Assembly: GCA_026770025.1 (NCBI GenBank)
Contig: JAMXDE010000023.1
Coordinates: 1 to 64,000 of the forward strand
Reading direction: 5' to 3'
DNA from: Craspedostauros australis
Taxonomy: Eukaryota; Bacillariophyta; Bacillariophyceae; Mastogloiales; Achnanthaceae
Length of the DNA: 64,000 bases
Position numbers and translations under genes: made by a program
The notes under the pieces: generated by a model
Database searches by the model: none
What the model was told of the DNA's origin: nothing
Seen by the model: the letters and a program-made list of their open reading frames with translations, nothing else
Part shown: piece after piece, positions 22,124 through 32,271 of the stretch
How the letters are laid out: each line of letters starts with the position of its first letter
How positions within the stretch are numbered: position 1 is the first letter of the stretch

Positions 22124-22801
22124 ATGGTCAGCGATCTGTGCACACGCCGCCTCACCAAGGAACTGGCATCCTTGCGCAAGGACCCAATGAAGTCGCCGCG
22201 CATCGTGGTTGCACCCAACGAGGCCAACATCCTGGAGATGCACTACGTGATCGAGGGCTCGGCCAAAACGCCCTACGAAGGCGGAATCTACCACGGGAAG
22301 CTCATCTTCCCCAAGCAATACCCATTGAAGCCGCCTGGCGTCATCATGCTGACCCCAACGGGACGCTTCCAGCCCAACAGGCGCCTCTGCTTGTCCATGT
22401 CGGACTTCCATCCCGAGACGTGGAATCCGATGTGGTCCGTCAGCACCATCCTCACGGGACTGTACTCCTTCATGATCGAGACCTCGCCGACGCTGGGCTC
22501 CATCGAGACCACGACGGCACAGAAGCGAAGGCACGCCAGCCAAAGCCTGGAGTACAACATGCGGGATGTCCAGTTCCGACGCCTCTTCCCCGAATACGTC
22601 GAGCTGCACAACGAACGCCAACAGCGACGACAGCAGCAGCCGCAGAACTCAACGAGATCACAGGATCCACTCACGTCGACCATATCGCAACCGCCGGGAC
22701 CTTTGGGGGGCGGTCAGATCGGTGGCATCAACGGCGCAATGGCCATTTCGGCGGGGATCATCGCCATTCTGTCTCTCTTCTTCGCCAGCCGGTTCTATTG
22801 A
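22124..22801 (+). CDS. UBE2J2: ER-anchored ubiquitin-conjugating enzyme E2 (UBC6/UBE2J2 type)
   Basis: 225 residues, single exon. The UBC fold occupies residues ~5-160. The active-site region reads RRLCLSMSDFHPETWNP with the catalytic Cys in LCLS. The usual HPN is replaced by TPTG (TPNG in animal UBE2J2), as expected for this non-canonical class. WSVSTILTGLYSFM is a UBC6-family signature. A Gln-rich linker follows, then a C-terminal hydrophobic tail anchor (residues ~205-223, AMAISAGIIAILSLFFASRF). The enzyme accepts ubiquitin from E1 and works with ER ligases in protein quality control (ERAD). The ATG at 22124 is the first in frame. Confidence 0.95.
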   Translation: MVSDLCTRRLTKELASLRKDPMKSPRIVVAPNEANILEMHYVIEGSAKTPYEGGIYHGKLIFPKQYPLKPPGVIMLTPTGRFQPNRRLCLSMSDFHPETWNPMWSVSTILTGLYSFMIETSPTLGSIETTTAQKRRHASQSLEYNMRDVQFRRLFPEYVELHNERQQRRQQQPQNSTRSQDPLTSTISQPPGPLGGGQIGGINGAMAISAGIIAILSLFFASRFY

Positions 22802-24284
22802 GTTTCGCTCTCTTGTCCATCGCGGTGCTCATGTTCGTCATGGTGGTGCCGACAATGGTGCCGTCGGTTTTGTCGGCGGGGGAGAATGGAAACCAAACAT
22901 TCATCATCGCCGCAGCCCTCGGCATGAACCACGCCATAAATGAAGACTTGAATACAGACTTGACCATCGCAGAAATGGCCCGCTGTGCGATGCTGCCAAC
23001 ACTCTTCACTGCAACCGCCACTGATTCAATCGGGACTTCGTGCATACTCGGTGGCACCTCAACCAGGTTCATTACAGCACCAGTCTCACAACTCATTCGG
23101 AAGGCCCAAGGTGGTGGTGGTGGTGGTGGTTGGATGGTCTGCGGATGGCACTGTGCAATGAGAATACCATACAAAATGTCTCATTGCTCCATAGATATCG
23201 ACGATTACTGCTTACGAACAGTGCACAGATGGGTACGCATGCATATATATATAGATTCCTGTCCTATTGAAGGGGTGACTCAACGATCCGTTTGCCCACC
23301 AGCATCCCGACGTGAACATGTGGCATCATGGAGTGGGCGTGTCCGGTATGCGCCGCAGTCGTAGCAGCAAGCAGTCTATCTCTAGAGACACCCTGCGTGG
23401 TACCAGTGTCAGTGTTATCTGCCAACGAGTACAACATCACGCTCCACCCAACTCAACTCTGTCCTAATCTTCACCACAATGGACTACCGCAGCGAGAGAG
23501 AGATGACGTATCCAGATAGTACCACGTGTGGTTTCTGGGTAGCCTACACGAGTAGTTTTAGCCGCAGCGGCCATTCCACCAATGCCGCGTGGCAAGTTTT
23601 TCTTCGTGTCTGTCCGTTGTGGGACTTGTTCGCTTCGCTTGGATGGAGGTCTTCCATGGCGTTGGGAACGCAATTCTCTCTTTCTGCCGCCTCTTCATCT
23701 CCTTCGGTTGATGGGTGGCTGATGACTGACACTTGATGATCGTCTGGTGAGTGCACTCTACTCTACTCTGTGCATGTAGGTAGGTAAGTACCGCTATCGT
23801 GCATGGCAGCGATGGGTGGAAGCCGGCGACTTCTGTGACAAGCACTCTGAAGAATAGACTGATGTTGAATCGATCCGATCCGATCCACTTCGGCCTTCTA
23901 CTTCCACCTTCCACTTCCACTCACATCGCGTGATACCGTATCGTCTCGTCTCGTTTGGGTTGCGTCGTGAAACGCTGCATGGCAGAGCACCACACTCTGC
24001 TCCAACAGAGTACGACACCAACAGAGTACTCTACGCGCTTTTGCACCCATTCCACGCAAACGATGCCCTTCGATCGCCACTGTCATCATCCAGATTTTCA
24101 CGTACACTTGCTTCTGCGTCTGTAATTGGGGATCATCAACTGTCTCCACGCCCACACAAAATCAGAGGACAGACTCTGCGATTCCACGAAAAGCGTCGCA
24201 ATCGCAACGACCGTGCCGTCGTATCCCTCTTCCCACGATTCTTTCGCTTACTACTCGCAGTACTCTGCCGTAGCTACATCCACC
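22802..24284. other. Intergenic, 1.5 kb
   Basis: Contains a GGT run (23111-23130), a short TA-rich patch near 23243-23252, and the palindrome GAGTACTC at 24024. Small open frames here lack recognisable domains. The last part is the likely promoter of the next gene. Confidence 0.5.
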
Positions 24285-25984
24285 ATGGTGCAATCAATCA
24301 CAATGGGATATCACCGCTCAGCAGCAATCACGCCGCGCTCACTCCAAGCATCATCGACGTCAACACCATGCTTCCGCTTGACATCGCGATGGATCGTCGT
24401 TACATTCTGCATCATCAGCCTCCATCTGATGTCATGCATGCATCACGGCGTTGGCTGTTGCCATGGCCAAACCGTGACCTTGCGAGATGATGCCAAGTAC
24501 CGGGTGCCGACGCTGGACGAATTGGAGCAAATGTCCAATGAAGACCTCGAAAAGATCTGCCTTGATCGCGGCTTCGAGCTGGTGGCAGAGGATGATGGTG
24601 GCGATGCAGGTTCCTGTCCGATCAACGGTCCCGATTGCGAACCCATCCTGACGCATGAGGATTACGTCGAAGCTGCACAACGGTGTCTGCAAATCGAACG
24701 GGAAATGTGAGTACTATGCGCATGCGCATGGCGGGTCTGCCAATCAGCTCGTGTATGTATCATATGGGCATGAGTGTGCGAGTGGCTATACCTTGCATGC
24801 ATTGTACGGCACAGCTCAGCGCCATTCCGATCCTGCATCACTTTTAACTCACAGGACGCTGCGCCTTTCATCCTCGCATCGATTTGTCTGCGACTCTCTC
24901 GCGTATTCCGTGATTATTGTCACAATGGCGCGATCGGCACTGTGATGCAATCAACTGCATGCGCCACCGTGCTGTGGCAATCGGTATGACGCCGACACCT
25001 CCTCGCAGGAACGAAGTGCTGGAGGAGCACCCAGAACTCGTGCTGGAGTTGGAGGATGAGATCCAACGGATGAAGGAGGAAAAGGAGCGTTTGGAGCAGG
25101 AAAATCGATTGCGCAAGAAGCAGATCAACGACTTGAAACTCCAAATAGAGGAGCAAGCCGCAGCGGCGGTCTTGGAGAAGGATGGGAGAGATGCTGGGGG
25201 TGGATCCGGTGCGGGCTTCGCCGGTATAGGCAGCGAATCTGAAGTTGCGTCCAAGAAACCTCCAACCAGCGACGCGGCTGGTGCTGACGTGCAATCGAAT
25301 GAGGCTGAAGAACCGACGGGAGCAGTCCCTAGTGGCGACGGAATTGCAAGCGAAGATCCAATGAATGTAGCAGGTGATGATGAACGCGACAATCCAATAC
25401 CGACCGATCCAGCCGCGTCCGACGTACAATGCGTGGGTGATCAACCACAAAGTACGGCTACGAATACAGATATCGACGAAGGTAACGGCGACGGTGGTGA
25501 CCTGAGTAGTAGCGGTAGCGCAGGCGAGGCCCAAGACGAGACGGCAGCCGCAAGCACTCCCACTGCAGAGACAGAAAATGACATGCCAGAGGAGCCCCAA
25601 CAAACAGATGAAGCCGTTGTCGCGGTCAACGACGAACCGCACATCGACGAATTCAGCCTGCGGGCGTTCTACGATGAATTCATCCAAACCATCTCGTCGA
25701 ACACCCGCAGGGAAATCAAGATCCTGCTCAAGATCCTCCTGCCCATCGCGCGGCCGATCTTGAATGCCGGAGATCTTGTCTGGCGGCAAGTCAAGCTGGC
25801 GGTCCAGATGATCGAACGGCACGTGGATTATCTGCGCAGAATGCTGGAAGCAAGTAGCGGCGGCGGGAGTGGTAGTAATGGTGATGGCGATACCGAATGC
25901 GATGACGACGGCGACGTGGTGGGTGTCGACGGTAGCGTCACCGGCGATGGTAGCAACGGTGGTGCAGAAAGAATGACAACGTAA
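24285..25984 (+). CDS. Signal-anchor, coiled-coil protein of unknown function (two exons)
   Basis: Exons 24285-24706 and 25009-25984 flank a 302-bp GTGAGT...CAG intron in phase 2, giving 465 residues. The start in CACCATGG (24285) is favoured over an in-frame ATG upstream at 24126 and one just downstream at 24303. Residues ~30-60 (WIVVTFCIISLHLMSC) look like a signal anchor. Next is a small helical motif (LDELEQMSNEDLEKICLDRG) resembling a SAP-type or LEM-type fold. A strong coiled coil spans the splice junction (RMKEEKERLEQENRLRKKQ). A long acidic disordered region leads to a helical basic segment (EIKILLKILLPIARPILNAG) and a Gly/Asp-rich tail. No family recognised. The smooth coiled coil across the junction supports the splice model. 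Confidence 0.75.
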
Positions 25985-26447
25985 ACCAAACATGCACAGG
26001 AAGACTAGTCAGAGTGTTGAAACAGCAGTTGCTCTTCGCTTGTCCCCATCTCGCAGCGGAATACAGTATGCATACGAGCACTGAATACGCATGATGATGT
26101 GTCGACTATACTCCACTTAGAATAGTGCTATAATGGTCCTTGCAGTACGATCTGTGAATCCCTGCTTGTGTACATGACCGAATGCGACACCAGCAGTTTG
26201 TACTCATCTGCGCGTAGACGAAATAGTTGCACATTGATTCGTGAAGGAATGAAAGAAGGGCTGGAAGCATCCTATTCACCCTGCCCCGTCCGTTGCCACT
26301 CTCTATCTATCTCTCCAGCAGAAAGAGTTGTTGCTGTCTTTGCGGAAATGTTGGTGATGTCCGTAGTTGGCCACAAGCGCGATGCGTTCTTCCACAAAAC
26401 GACGAGGGACGATATCGTACTCGCTACCACAATGCGATGCGATGCAA
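25985..26447. other. Intergenic, convergent gene ends
   Basis: Lies between the coiled-coil gene and SDH4. It holds a 13-bp sequence TATACTCCACTTA (26107-26119) that recurs at 45526. No coding sequence seen. Confidence 0.5.
26107..26119. repeat. 13-bp dispersed motif TATACTCCACTTA, copy 1
   Basis: Identical to 45526-45538. Both are in non-coding DNA. It may be a promoter-type or 3'-end motif, or chance. Confidence 0.5.
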
Positions 26448-26915
26448 TCATTTGTCATCCTTTGTGGGTGGATTCCACAGACCCTTGAGGCAGCCCTTGA
26501 TGCCGCCCTTCGAAGAGAGCGAGATTCGACCAAGGCCGAGCATGGTGATGGCCGCCAGACCCACGTTGAAGATACGCGCCGGTCCCGTCAAGGATTTGGA
26601 AATCTTGGGGACGTAGTCGGTGACCACGTAGTTCATGCCAACCCAGCTATGAGCGGCGATGTTGACGGAAAGGCCCAGGCCGAAGATCTTGTTGACGATG
26701 CCGTCCGTGTAGGCATCTGGCACGAGGAAGAAGACCGGCGTTGCGACGGCCAACGCGGTTGTCATGGTGTGATGGGCATGCGTCGCCAGTGCTCCAGCAT
26801 CGCCTTCGATGGCGCTCTTCGTGGACATGTTGCGAGCGCTGCCACGGGACAGGGCCGCCCGCGATGCCAACCTCGATCGGTGGAGCACAGAGCTTCGCGC
26901 GAAACTTCGAATCAT
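26448..26915 (-). CDS. SDH4: Succinate dehydrogenase membrane anchor subunit (SDH4/CybS)
   Basis: 155 residues, single exon. The first ~30 residues are Arg/Ser-rich without acids (MIRSFARSSVLHRSRLASRA), a mitochondrial targeting peptide. Three hydrophobic segments follow. The middle one carries the CybS signature AAHSWVGMNYVVTDYV, with the haem-ligand-type His and the conserved DY near ubiquinone. Length fits nuclear-encoded SDH4/SDHD. It anchors complex II in the inner mitochondrial membrane and helps form the haem b and quinone sites. The gene is divergent from RPB3. Confidence 0.88.
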   Translation of the reverse strand: MIRSFARSSVLHRSRLASRAALSRGSARNMSTKSAIEGDAGALATHAHHTMTTALAVATPVFFLVPDAYTDGIVNKIFGLGLSVNIAAHSWVGMNYVVTDYVPKISKSLTGPARIFNVGLAAITMLGLGRISLSSKGGIKGCLKGLWNPPTKDDK

Positions 26916-27706
26916 TTTGATTTGATGGCTCTGGGTATCGAATGGAATAGAGATAAATTAGAGTTGAATTAGAGTAGAGTCGAGTTGTTTGAATCGACTT
27001 GATGCCTTTGCGTTGATCCTTGCAATGCGATGAACACTCCTGGTGGTCTCTCTCCTTGCCTCTTGCTTCTTTCTGATGATGCTGGAACCGATGCTCTCTC
27101 GTTCTGCTTCGCATTTGTGTTCTCTGCCTCGCCCACACCCACACCCACGAACTTCGCGTGTGGCCAAGGAGGGGAAGCAACATGGCCAGATGGCAAAAAG
27201 GCAACGACACAACAACAACAACGACAACGACAGTTCTTCTCTTCTTCTCCGGCGAAAGCGATCTGCCTTCGATGGCGAACAAAGAACATTGTATGTGATT
27301 GACTAACTGGAGTGGTTTCGACGAGTTGGAATCCAACTGATCACATTCAATCGACAAGATCGAAGAAGTGAAACCTGCCAACAACCGCAAACCACAAACA
27401 CAACCAACAACATCACGAAGGCAACACAAACACAGCAACCATGTGTGAAACACACAGCGAATGCAACGCTCCACCATGGCGCGAACGCTCCGCACAACCT
27501 CAGCAGAACGTGCGACGACGACCATCGAATCAAGACGAACGGCGATCGAGGGCTCGTGCACAAGCCTCATCAAGCTACGAGCACGATTATTGGTGGATTG
27601 CTTTGGCCCCTTGTGATACTGGCACAAACACTTGAGACAATACTGCGATAGCCAAACCCAGCAACACTTCGAGCACTATCAGCGACAGCATCGAAACAAC
27701 GCCACC
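26916..27706. other. Divergent promoter region SDH4/RPB3
   Basis: A 791-bp gap between two divergent housekeeping genes, which probably share upstream elements. A CAACAACAACGACAACGACA-type run lies near 27210-27230. No gene seen. Confidence 0.55.
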
Positions 27707-29196
27707 ATGCCTCATCAACGCTTCCCAAAGGTGCAGATCCTGCACATGGCGCCGCACGAAATGAAGTTCGTGCTGAGCGAGACGGACACGAGCATGGCCA
27801 ATACATTGCGACGGATAATGATCGCCGAAGTGCCGACTCTGGCCATCGACTTGGTGGAGTTTTCGGAGAATTCGACAGTCCTCAACGATGAGTACATCGC
27901 GCATCGACTGGGTTTGATACCCATTCGGTATCAGGCGGCGGACTCGATCAAGTGAGTTGAACTGAACTGGACTGAGTTGGGTTGAGCCGATTTGTGAGGT
28001 TTGTGCCATTATGACATCGTTCATGGCGGCGGCGGCAAGGCTGCGCAAGACTTGGATGTAGACTGCACCTTCTGCGTACATCTGGGTGTGCATGTGAGCA
28101 CGACTATAGATGCGAATACAAGCACGGACACAAGATGTTTCAACCTCAACATGCGCGATCTTTACACAAATCACTAAACCCCTTCGTGCTTGTTCCTTTT
28201 CCTCATTTGCCTCAACGTCTTGTGGGTACAACACATTCATCCTCCTCGCAACATACCATGCCATACCAATACAAATCAACCCAACCAAACCCGCAATGAT
28301 TCAACCGAATCCGCAACACAACAAATGGAATACGTACTTCATTATACAAACACCACGATGATGTCAACGCAATCGATTTTTTTTTCGTGATGTGGCGGAA
28401 CCCCTTTTCCTTTTCCCAATTATCATCCAATCCGATCATTTGCGTCGCTGCTCATCATCGAAGGGGAGGAGATTGCCACGGCGCCTTCCTGCCTCACATG
28501 GAATGCGTTTGTTACGATCGCTGCCCGCGATGTTCGGTGGAATTCGAACTTGATGTGAGCTTTGACGAAGTCAACCCCATGAGATCGGAAGACGATGTTC
28601 TGGCACCGTACACTGTCACGTCGAAGGATCTGATATCGACCAACGAGACCGTCGCGCCTGCGCACTTCCTCAGCCAGGACGAGCAGGAGGAGTCGCAGGA
28701 CTCTGGGATTGCCATCGTCAAGATGGGGCCAGGCCAACGACTCAAGCTGAAGGCTATCGCCAGGATGGGAATCGCAAAGGAGCATGCGAAATGGTGCCCG
28801 GTGGCGGTCGCTACATACAGGTTCTGGCCAGTCATCGAGGTGAACGAGGAGCAGATGGCCACGTTGACCATGGAGCAGAAGCAGGAACTGGTGGATTGCT
28901 GTGCGGACCGCATACTTGCCATCGATGATGTCACTGGGTCGATCGTCGAGGCGGAGGATGCATGGGATAATGTGACGTACACGGAAGAGCTGAGCTTCAC
29001 GCAGGAGATGATGAAGAAGCGGTTGGAGGATGATGACTTCGTCACCGTGCGGGCATCCACAGACCGCTTTATCTTTGTCGTCGAATCGTCCGGGGGCATG
29101 GACGCCGACGAGATCGTCTTCTCGGCCCTGCGCGTGCTCAAGGATCGCCTCCTCTATCTTGCGAACGAAGTGGAGAATCTGAAGGATGCTGCGTAA
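27707..29196 (+). CDS. RPB3: RNA polymerase II subunit RPB3 (two exons)
   Basis: Exons 27707-27951 and 28464-29196 give 325 residues, close to yeast Rpb3 (318). The start is in GCCACCATG. The N-terminal alpha-motif is clear (MANTLRRIMIAEVPTLAID, then EYIAHRLGLIPI), followed by the zinc loop with four Cys (CVCYDRCPRC), SVEFELDV and TSKDLIS. The dimerisation domain closes near the C-terminus (FVVESSGGMDADEIVFSALR). RPB3 pairs with RPB11 in the assembly platform of Pol II. The 512-bp intron uses GTGAGT and an AAG acceptor chosen because it is the only nearby AG in phase. The acceptor, and the six or so residues around it, is the uncertain part. Confidence 0.93.
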
Positions 29197-29689
29197 CGAA
29201 CGGGCAGCGCACAGTCGAAACAAACGAATTTGAAACTGAAATACTGAAAATGGTGGCTGTCTTTTGATGTGTTTCCATTTGCATCGTCGATGTTAGCCGT
29301 ACTGGCTGTAGAATTACTCGTACGAGAACAGCATGTACTCTCTGGAGAGGCCGCTTGCGATCTAAGTTTCACGCATCCGCCGAGACGCCTCCTGTTCGGT
29401 GACGATCGTGGGATGAATTGTGACAATGCTTTGCGCGATTGCGCTCTGCCGAAGGAAGAGAATGCAGGCAAGAGGTTAGCGGTAAATCCATCTACTAGTA
29501 ATGCGAGTACTGTGACGCCAAGTCCGTACGTATTCTGCTGCATGACGTCGCTCCACTCCCTCGTTCTCCACGAGTAGAGAGAGGAAGGTCGCTTTTGGCA
29601 TACTCTATCGTATATTCAGTACCAAAGAAGAGTGCGGAGTACAATCCTCTATTAATACTAACATTGCCCACGCTTGGCCCGGCGTCCCA
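29197..29689. other. Intergenic, convergent gene ends
   Basis: Lies between RPB3 and the pseudouridine synthase gene. I see no coding sequence, RNA gene or repeat of note. Confidence 0.5.
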
Positions 29690-32023
29690 TCATGACCGCG
29701 CTTCTCCGTTGCAGACATCGGTACACCACGGCGGAGGCTGCGTTCGAAAGGACCGCTCGCCACCCTTCAGATTGCTGAACGTGTACTGCAAGGCATGCAG
29801 CCATATCCCAGGGCTGCGGATCAGAAATTCCAATAGTGTTCGGTCTTCGCCGCCGACCTTGCACCTTGCACACCAGATGCATGTGCGTTTGATGAAGTCG
29901 TTATCGCTCTCATCCGCGCGTTGCACGGCGGTCGAGATGAGGGTCTCGATCTCCGCCTCTGTTGCTGGCACGTCAATGACTGCGTGCGCGGGATCTGTGC
30001 GTGTGGAGTTGGCTTGACTGACGTCCGATGCGCTGTCGTTCTTGCCATTATCATTTCTATTGGCGTCGGCGTTACCGTTGTTGGCGGTGACGCCGGTGGT
30101 GTCGCTGACCAACGCCGCATCGTCCGCAACAGCAATTCCATCCTTCCCGCCGGCCATTTCGCCTGAACGAGACAGGCGACCGTCCAGGATTGCCTGTGCC
30201 TTGTCGGCGATGACTCTGCGCCCAGGAGAGGCGTACCACATGTCACCGCCGTAATTGGGATCGTTTGCGATGGGATGCCCCAGGTACTGCAAGTGCAGAC
30301 GCAGCTGATGGGTTCTGCCCGTGGTTGGTCGGCATATCACGACGGTAGAATCCGTCGCCTCGTCATAGCGCACAACTCCGAACGAGGTTTGGGCAGGCTT
30401 GACTGATCGTGAGTAGACCTCTTCGTCGACGACGTCATCGAACGCCCCTGCCTTGCAAACGCCATCCTTGGGGTTGACGATGCGAGTTGGGATGGCGACG
30501 TGGATCATCCGCATTTCCTTGGTCTGCCGTGCACTTGAGTCTCGCAGCGCGTCCAACCATTCATCGACGGACCATGCTGATTTCGAGATATCGGCGAAGC
30601 TGGCATCCTTCTGTACTCTGCCGGCTCCGTCGGTGCACCAGTAACCGTGGGCCACGTCGCTCCTTTGGATAGTCTCCTTCCAGCGAGCTCGCTTGGTGCC
30701 TGCTTTCTCTGCCTTGTCAGTCTTTTGCTGTGATTTCGGTTGGTTGCGGCCGCCGTTGTTGCCATTTGCTCTCGCATCGTGATCTGGAGCGAGAGGAGCG
30801 GCAGGAGGGGCACCATTAGTCGGGCCGTTGCCATCGTCGCCGTTGCTGTTGTCATTGCCGCTGTCTCTATTGGCGGCGCGACGAACAAAGCAACCGTTCA
30901 CGGGCAGTAGCTGAGTGTCGCTGTCGATATCGACATCGGTGTCACCACCATGGCTATGCCCGGTTCCAAGGATGTCTCGATCGCCGGCGCCACCACGAGC
31001 ATCAGAATCGCCATCAGCATCATCGGTCGTCAGTCTGGGAAAGGAGGAACGGCAGTTGTTGGGAAACCTCCCGGTGACCCGGGCGAGGTAGATCTTGCTG
31101 CACTGCCTGTCCATGATGGCCTTGCCCCATTCCGTGGCAACGGCAGAGTTCTTCCCCATGATGACCAAACCGCTCGTCAAGCGATCCAGTCGATGTATCG
31201 TGTACAGCTTCCCAAACGTCGGCTCGAGGATATGCATGAGGGACTGAACGTGGTAACCGCCGCATGGGTGGATCGGTAACGTGCCTGGTTTGTCCGCAAC
31301 GACCACCTCATCGGTCTCGGCCGCGATGTTGATGTACGGGGCCGTGTTTGCATGTACCGCAACACCCGGCTCGTGGCGGTGGATGGTGTGGGAGAAGCTG
31401 TCCTGACCTCTGATGACGTAGTCAGGATCCACCTTGTTGTCATTGACCAGGATTCTGCCCTGCTTGATGGCGGTGCAGTAGTAGCTGCGAGGGTAGCTGC
31501 CAAATTCTGTGCTGTACACGTCGAGGATCGTGCGACCGATCCACCTTGCCTTCGCGAAGGTCGCGAACGTGTAGGGGTACGGTTCCACGGCGCGGATCCA
31601 CTTGGTGGGAGCCTCGACGGGCGCATCTTCAAACTGGATCTCCATCAAGTGCTTCCGGCTGTGAAGGTGGGCGGTATCATTGCCGTGCTTGTTGGACTTG
31701 GGCTTCTTTCGATTTCGTTTCGATCGTGGCTTCATCCCTCGTTTCTTCTTCGGCGCCCTCGCCGTCCGTTGATCGCGCTGGTCCTCGCACGAAGATGGGT
31801 TGCCGATGCGTTGGCTCTGCCCATCCGCAGAGACAGGGTCGTTCGGTGCTGGTGTCACTGCTGAAGACGTCGCGTCTGTCGGGTGTCCGCCATCATGGTT
31901 GACGCTGACTTCGTGTCCAGGTCCGTGAGCACGTTCCCGCACATTGTCGCTTCCATCAGGAGCGCCGGTTCCAGTGGGGTCCACAAGGATGTCGGCAGCC
32001 GTTTGTTGTCGAAGCTCCGCCAT
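29690..32023 (-). CDS. RluA-family pseudouridine synthase with long insertions
   Basis: 777 residues, single exon. An S4-like RNA-binding region (residues ~165-220, SYYCTAIKQGRILVND) precedes the catalytic core. The core has the RluA motif TIHRLDRLTSGLVIMG, with the catalytic Asp in HRLDR, and the C-terminal motif GRTHQLRLHLQYLGHPI. Typical eukaryotic members (RPUSD2, yeast Rib2/Pus9) are 400-600 residues. Here a ~110-residue Asp/Asn/Gly-rich insertion splits the core after VTGRFPNN, and a second Asn/Asp-rich insertion follows the core. A KKRGMKPRSKRNRKKPK stretch near the N-terminus could be a nuclear signal or bind RNA. The product likely converts uridine to pseudouridine in tRNA or other RNA; the target cannot be read from sequence. 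Confidence 0.88.
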   Translation of the reverse strand: MAELRQQTAADILVDPTGTGAPDGSDNVRERAHGPGHEVSVNHDGGHPTDATSSAVTPAPNDPVSADGQSQRIGNPSSCEDQRDQRTARAPKKKRGMKPRSKRNRKKPKSNKHGNDTAHLHSRKHLMEIQFEDAPVEAPTKWIRAVEPYPYTFATFAKARWIGRTILDVYSTEFGSYPRSYYCTAIKQGRILVNDNKVDPDYVIRGQDSFSHTIHRHEPGVAVHANTAPYINIAAETDEVVVADKPGTLPIHPCGGYHVQSLMHILEPTFGKLYTIHRLDRLTSGLVIMGKNSAVATEWGKAIMDRQCSKIYLARVTGRFPNNCRSSFPRLTTDDADGDSDARGGAGDRDILGTGHSHGGDTDVDIDSDTQLLPVNGCFVRRAANRDSGNDNSNGDDGNGPTNGAPPAAPLAPDHDARANGNNGGRNQPKSQQKTDKAEKAGTKRARWKETIQRSDVAHGYWCTDGAGRVQKDASFADISKSAWSVDEWLDALRDSSARQTKEMRMIHVAIPTRIVNPKDGVCKAGAFDDVVDEEVYSRSVKPAQTSFGVVRYDEATDSTVVICRPTTGRTHQLRLHLQYLGHPIANDPNYGGDMWYASPGRRVIADKAQAILDGRLSRSGEMAGGKDGIAVADDAALVSDTTGVTANNGNADANRNDNGKNDSASDVSQANSTRTDPAHAVIDVPATEAEIETLISTAVQRADESDNDFIKRTCIWCARCKVGGEDRTLLEFLIRSPGIWLHALQYTFSNLKGGERSFRTQPPPWCTDVCNGEARS

Positions 32024-32224
32024 CTTCTTGGTGATCTCTCTGCGGGCAATGGTTTGACTTTGATGGGGATGTCGAGAGGTCGACCAGGGGATCCTGTCTC
32101 TCCATCAGCAGAATGTCCGACTGTGTGCCACGAGGTTCCGGTTTGGGGTATCGGCGGTTTTGATCCCGCGAATCGGATCTATTGTTCTCCTCCAACGGAC
32201 CGGATGTTTTCGCCGCCTCTCATC

Positions 32225-32271
32225 TTGGAGCGATCTTATTTTGGAGCGATCTTATTTTGGAGCGATCTTTT
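32225..32271. repeat. 16-bp tandem repeat, ~3 copies
   Basis: TTGGAGCGATCTTATT starts at 32225, 32241 and 32257; the last copy is truncated. It lies upstream of the pseudouridine synthase start and could be part of its promoter. Confidence 0.85.

Noticed and set aside
24920-25993. 357-residue open frame antisense to the coiled-coil gene
   Set aside because: It is the mirror of a codon-biased exon, has no start context or domain, and the sense strand has clear coiled-coil coding and splice sites.
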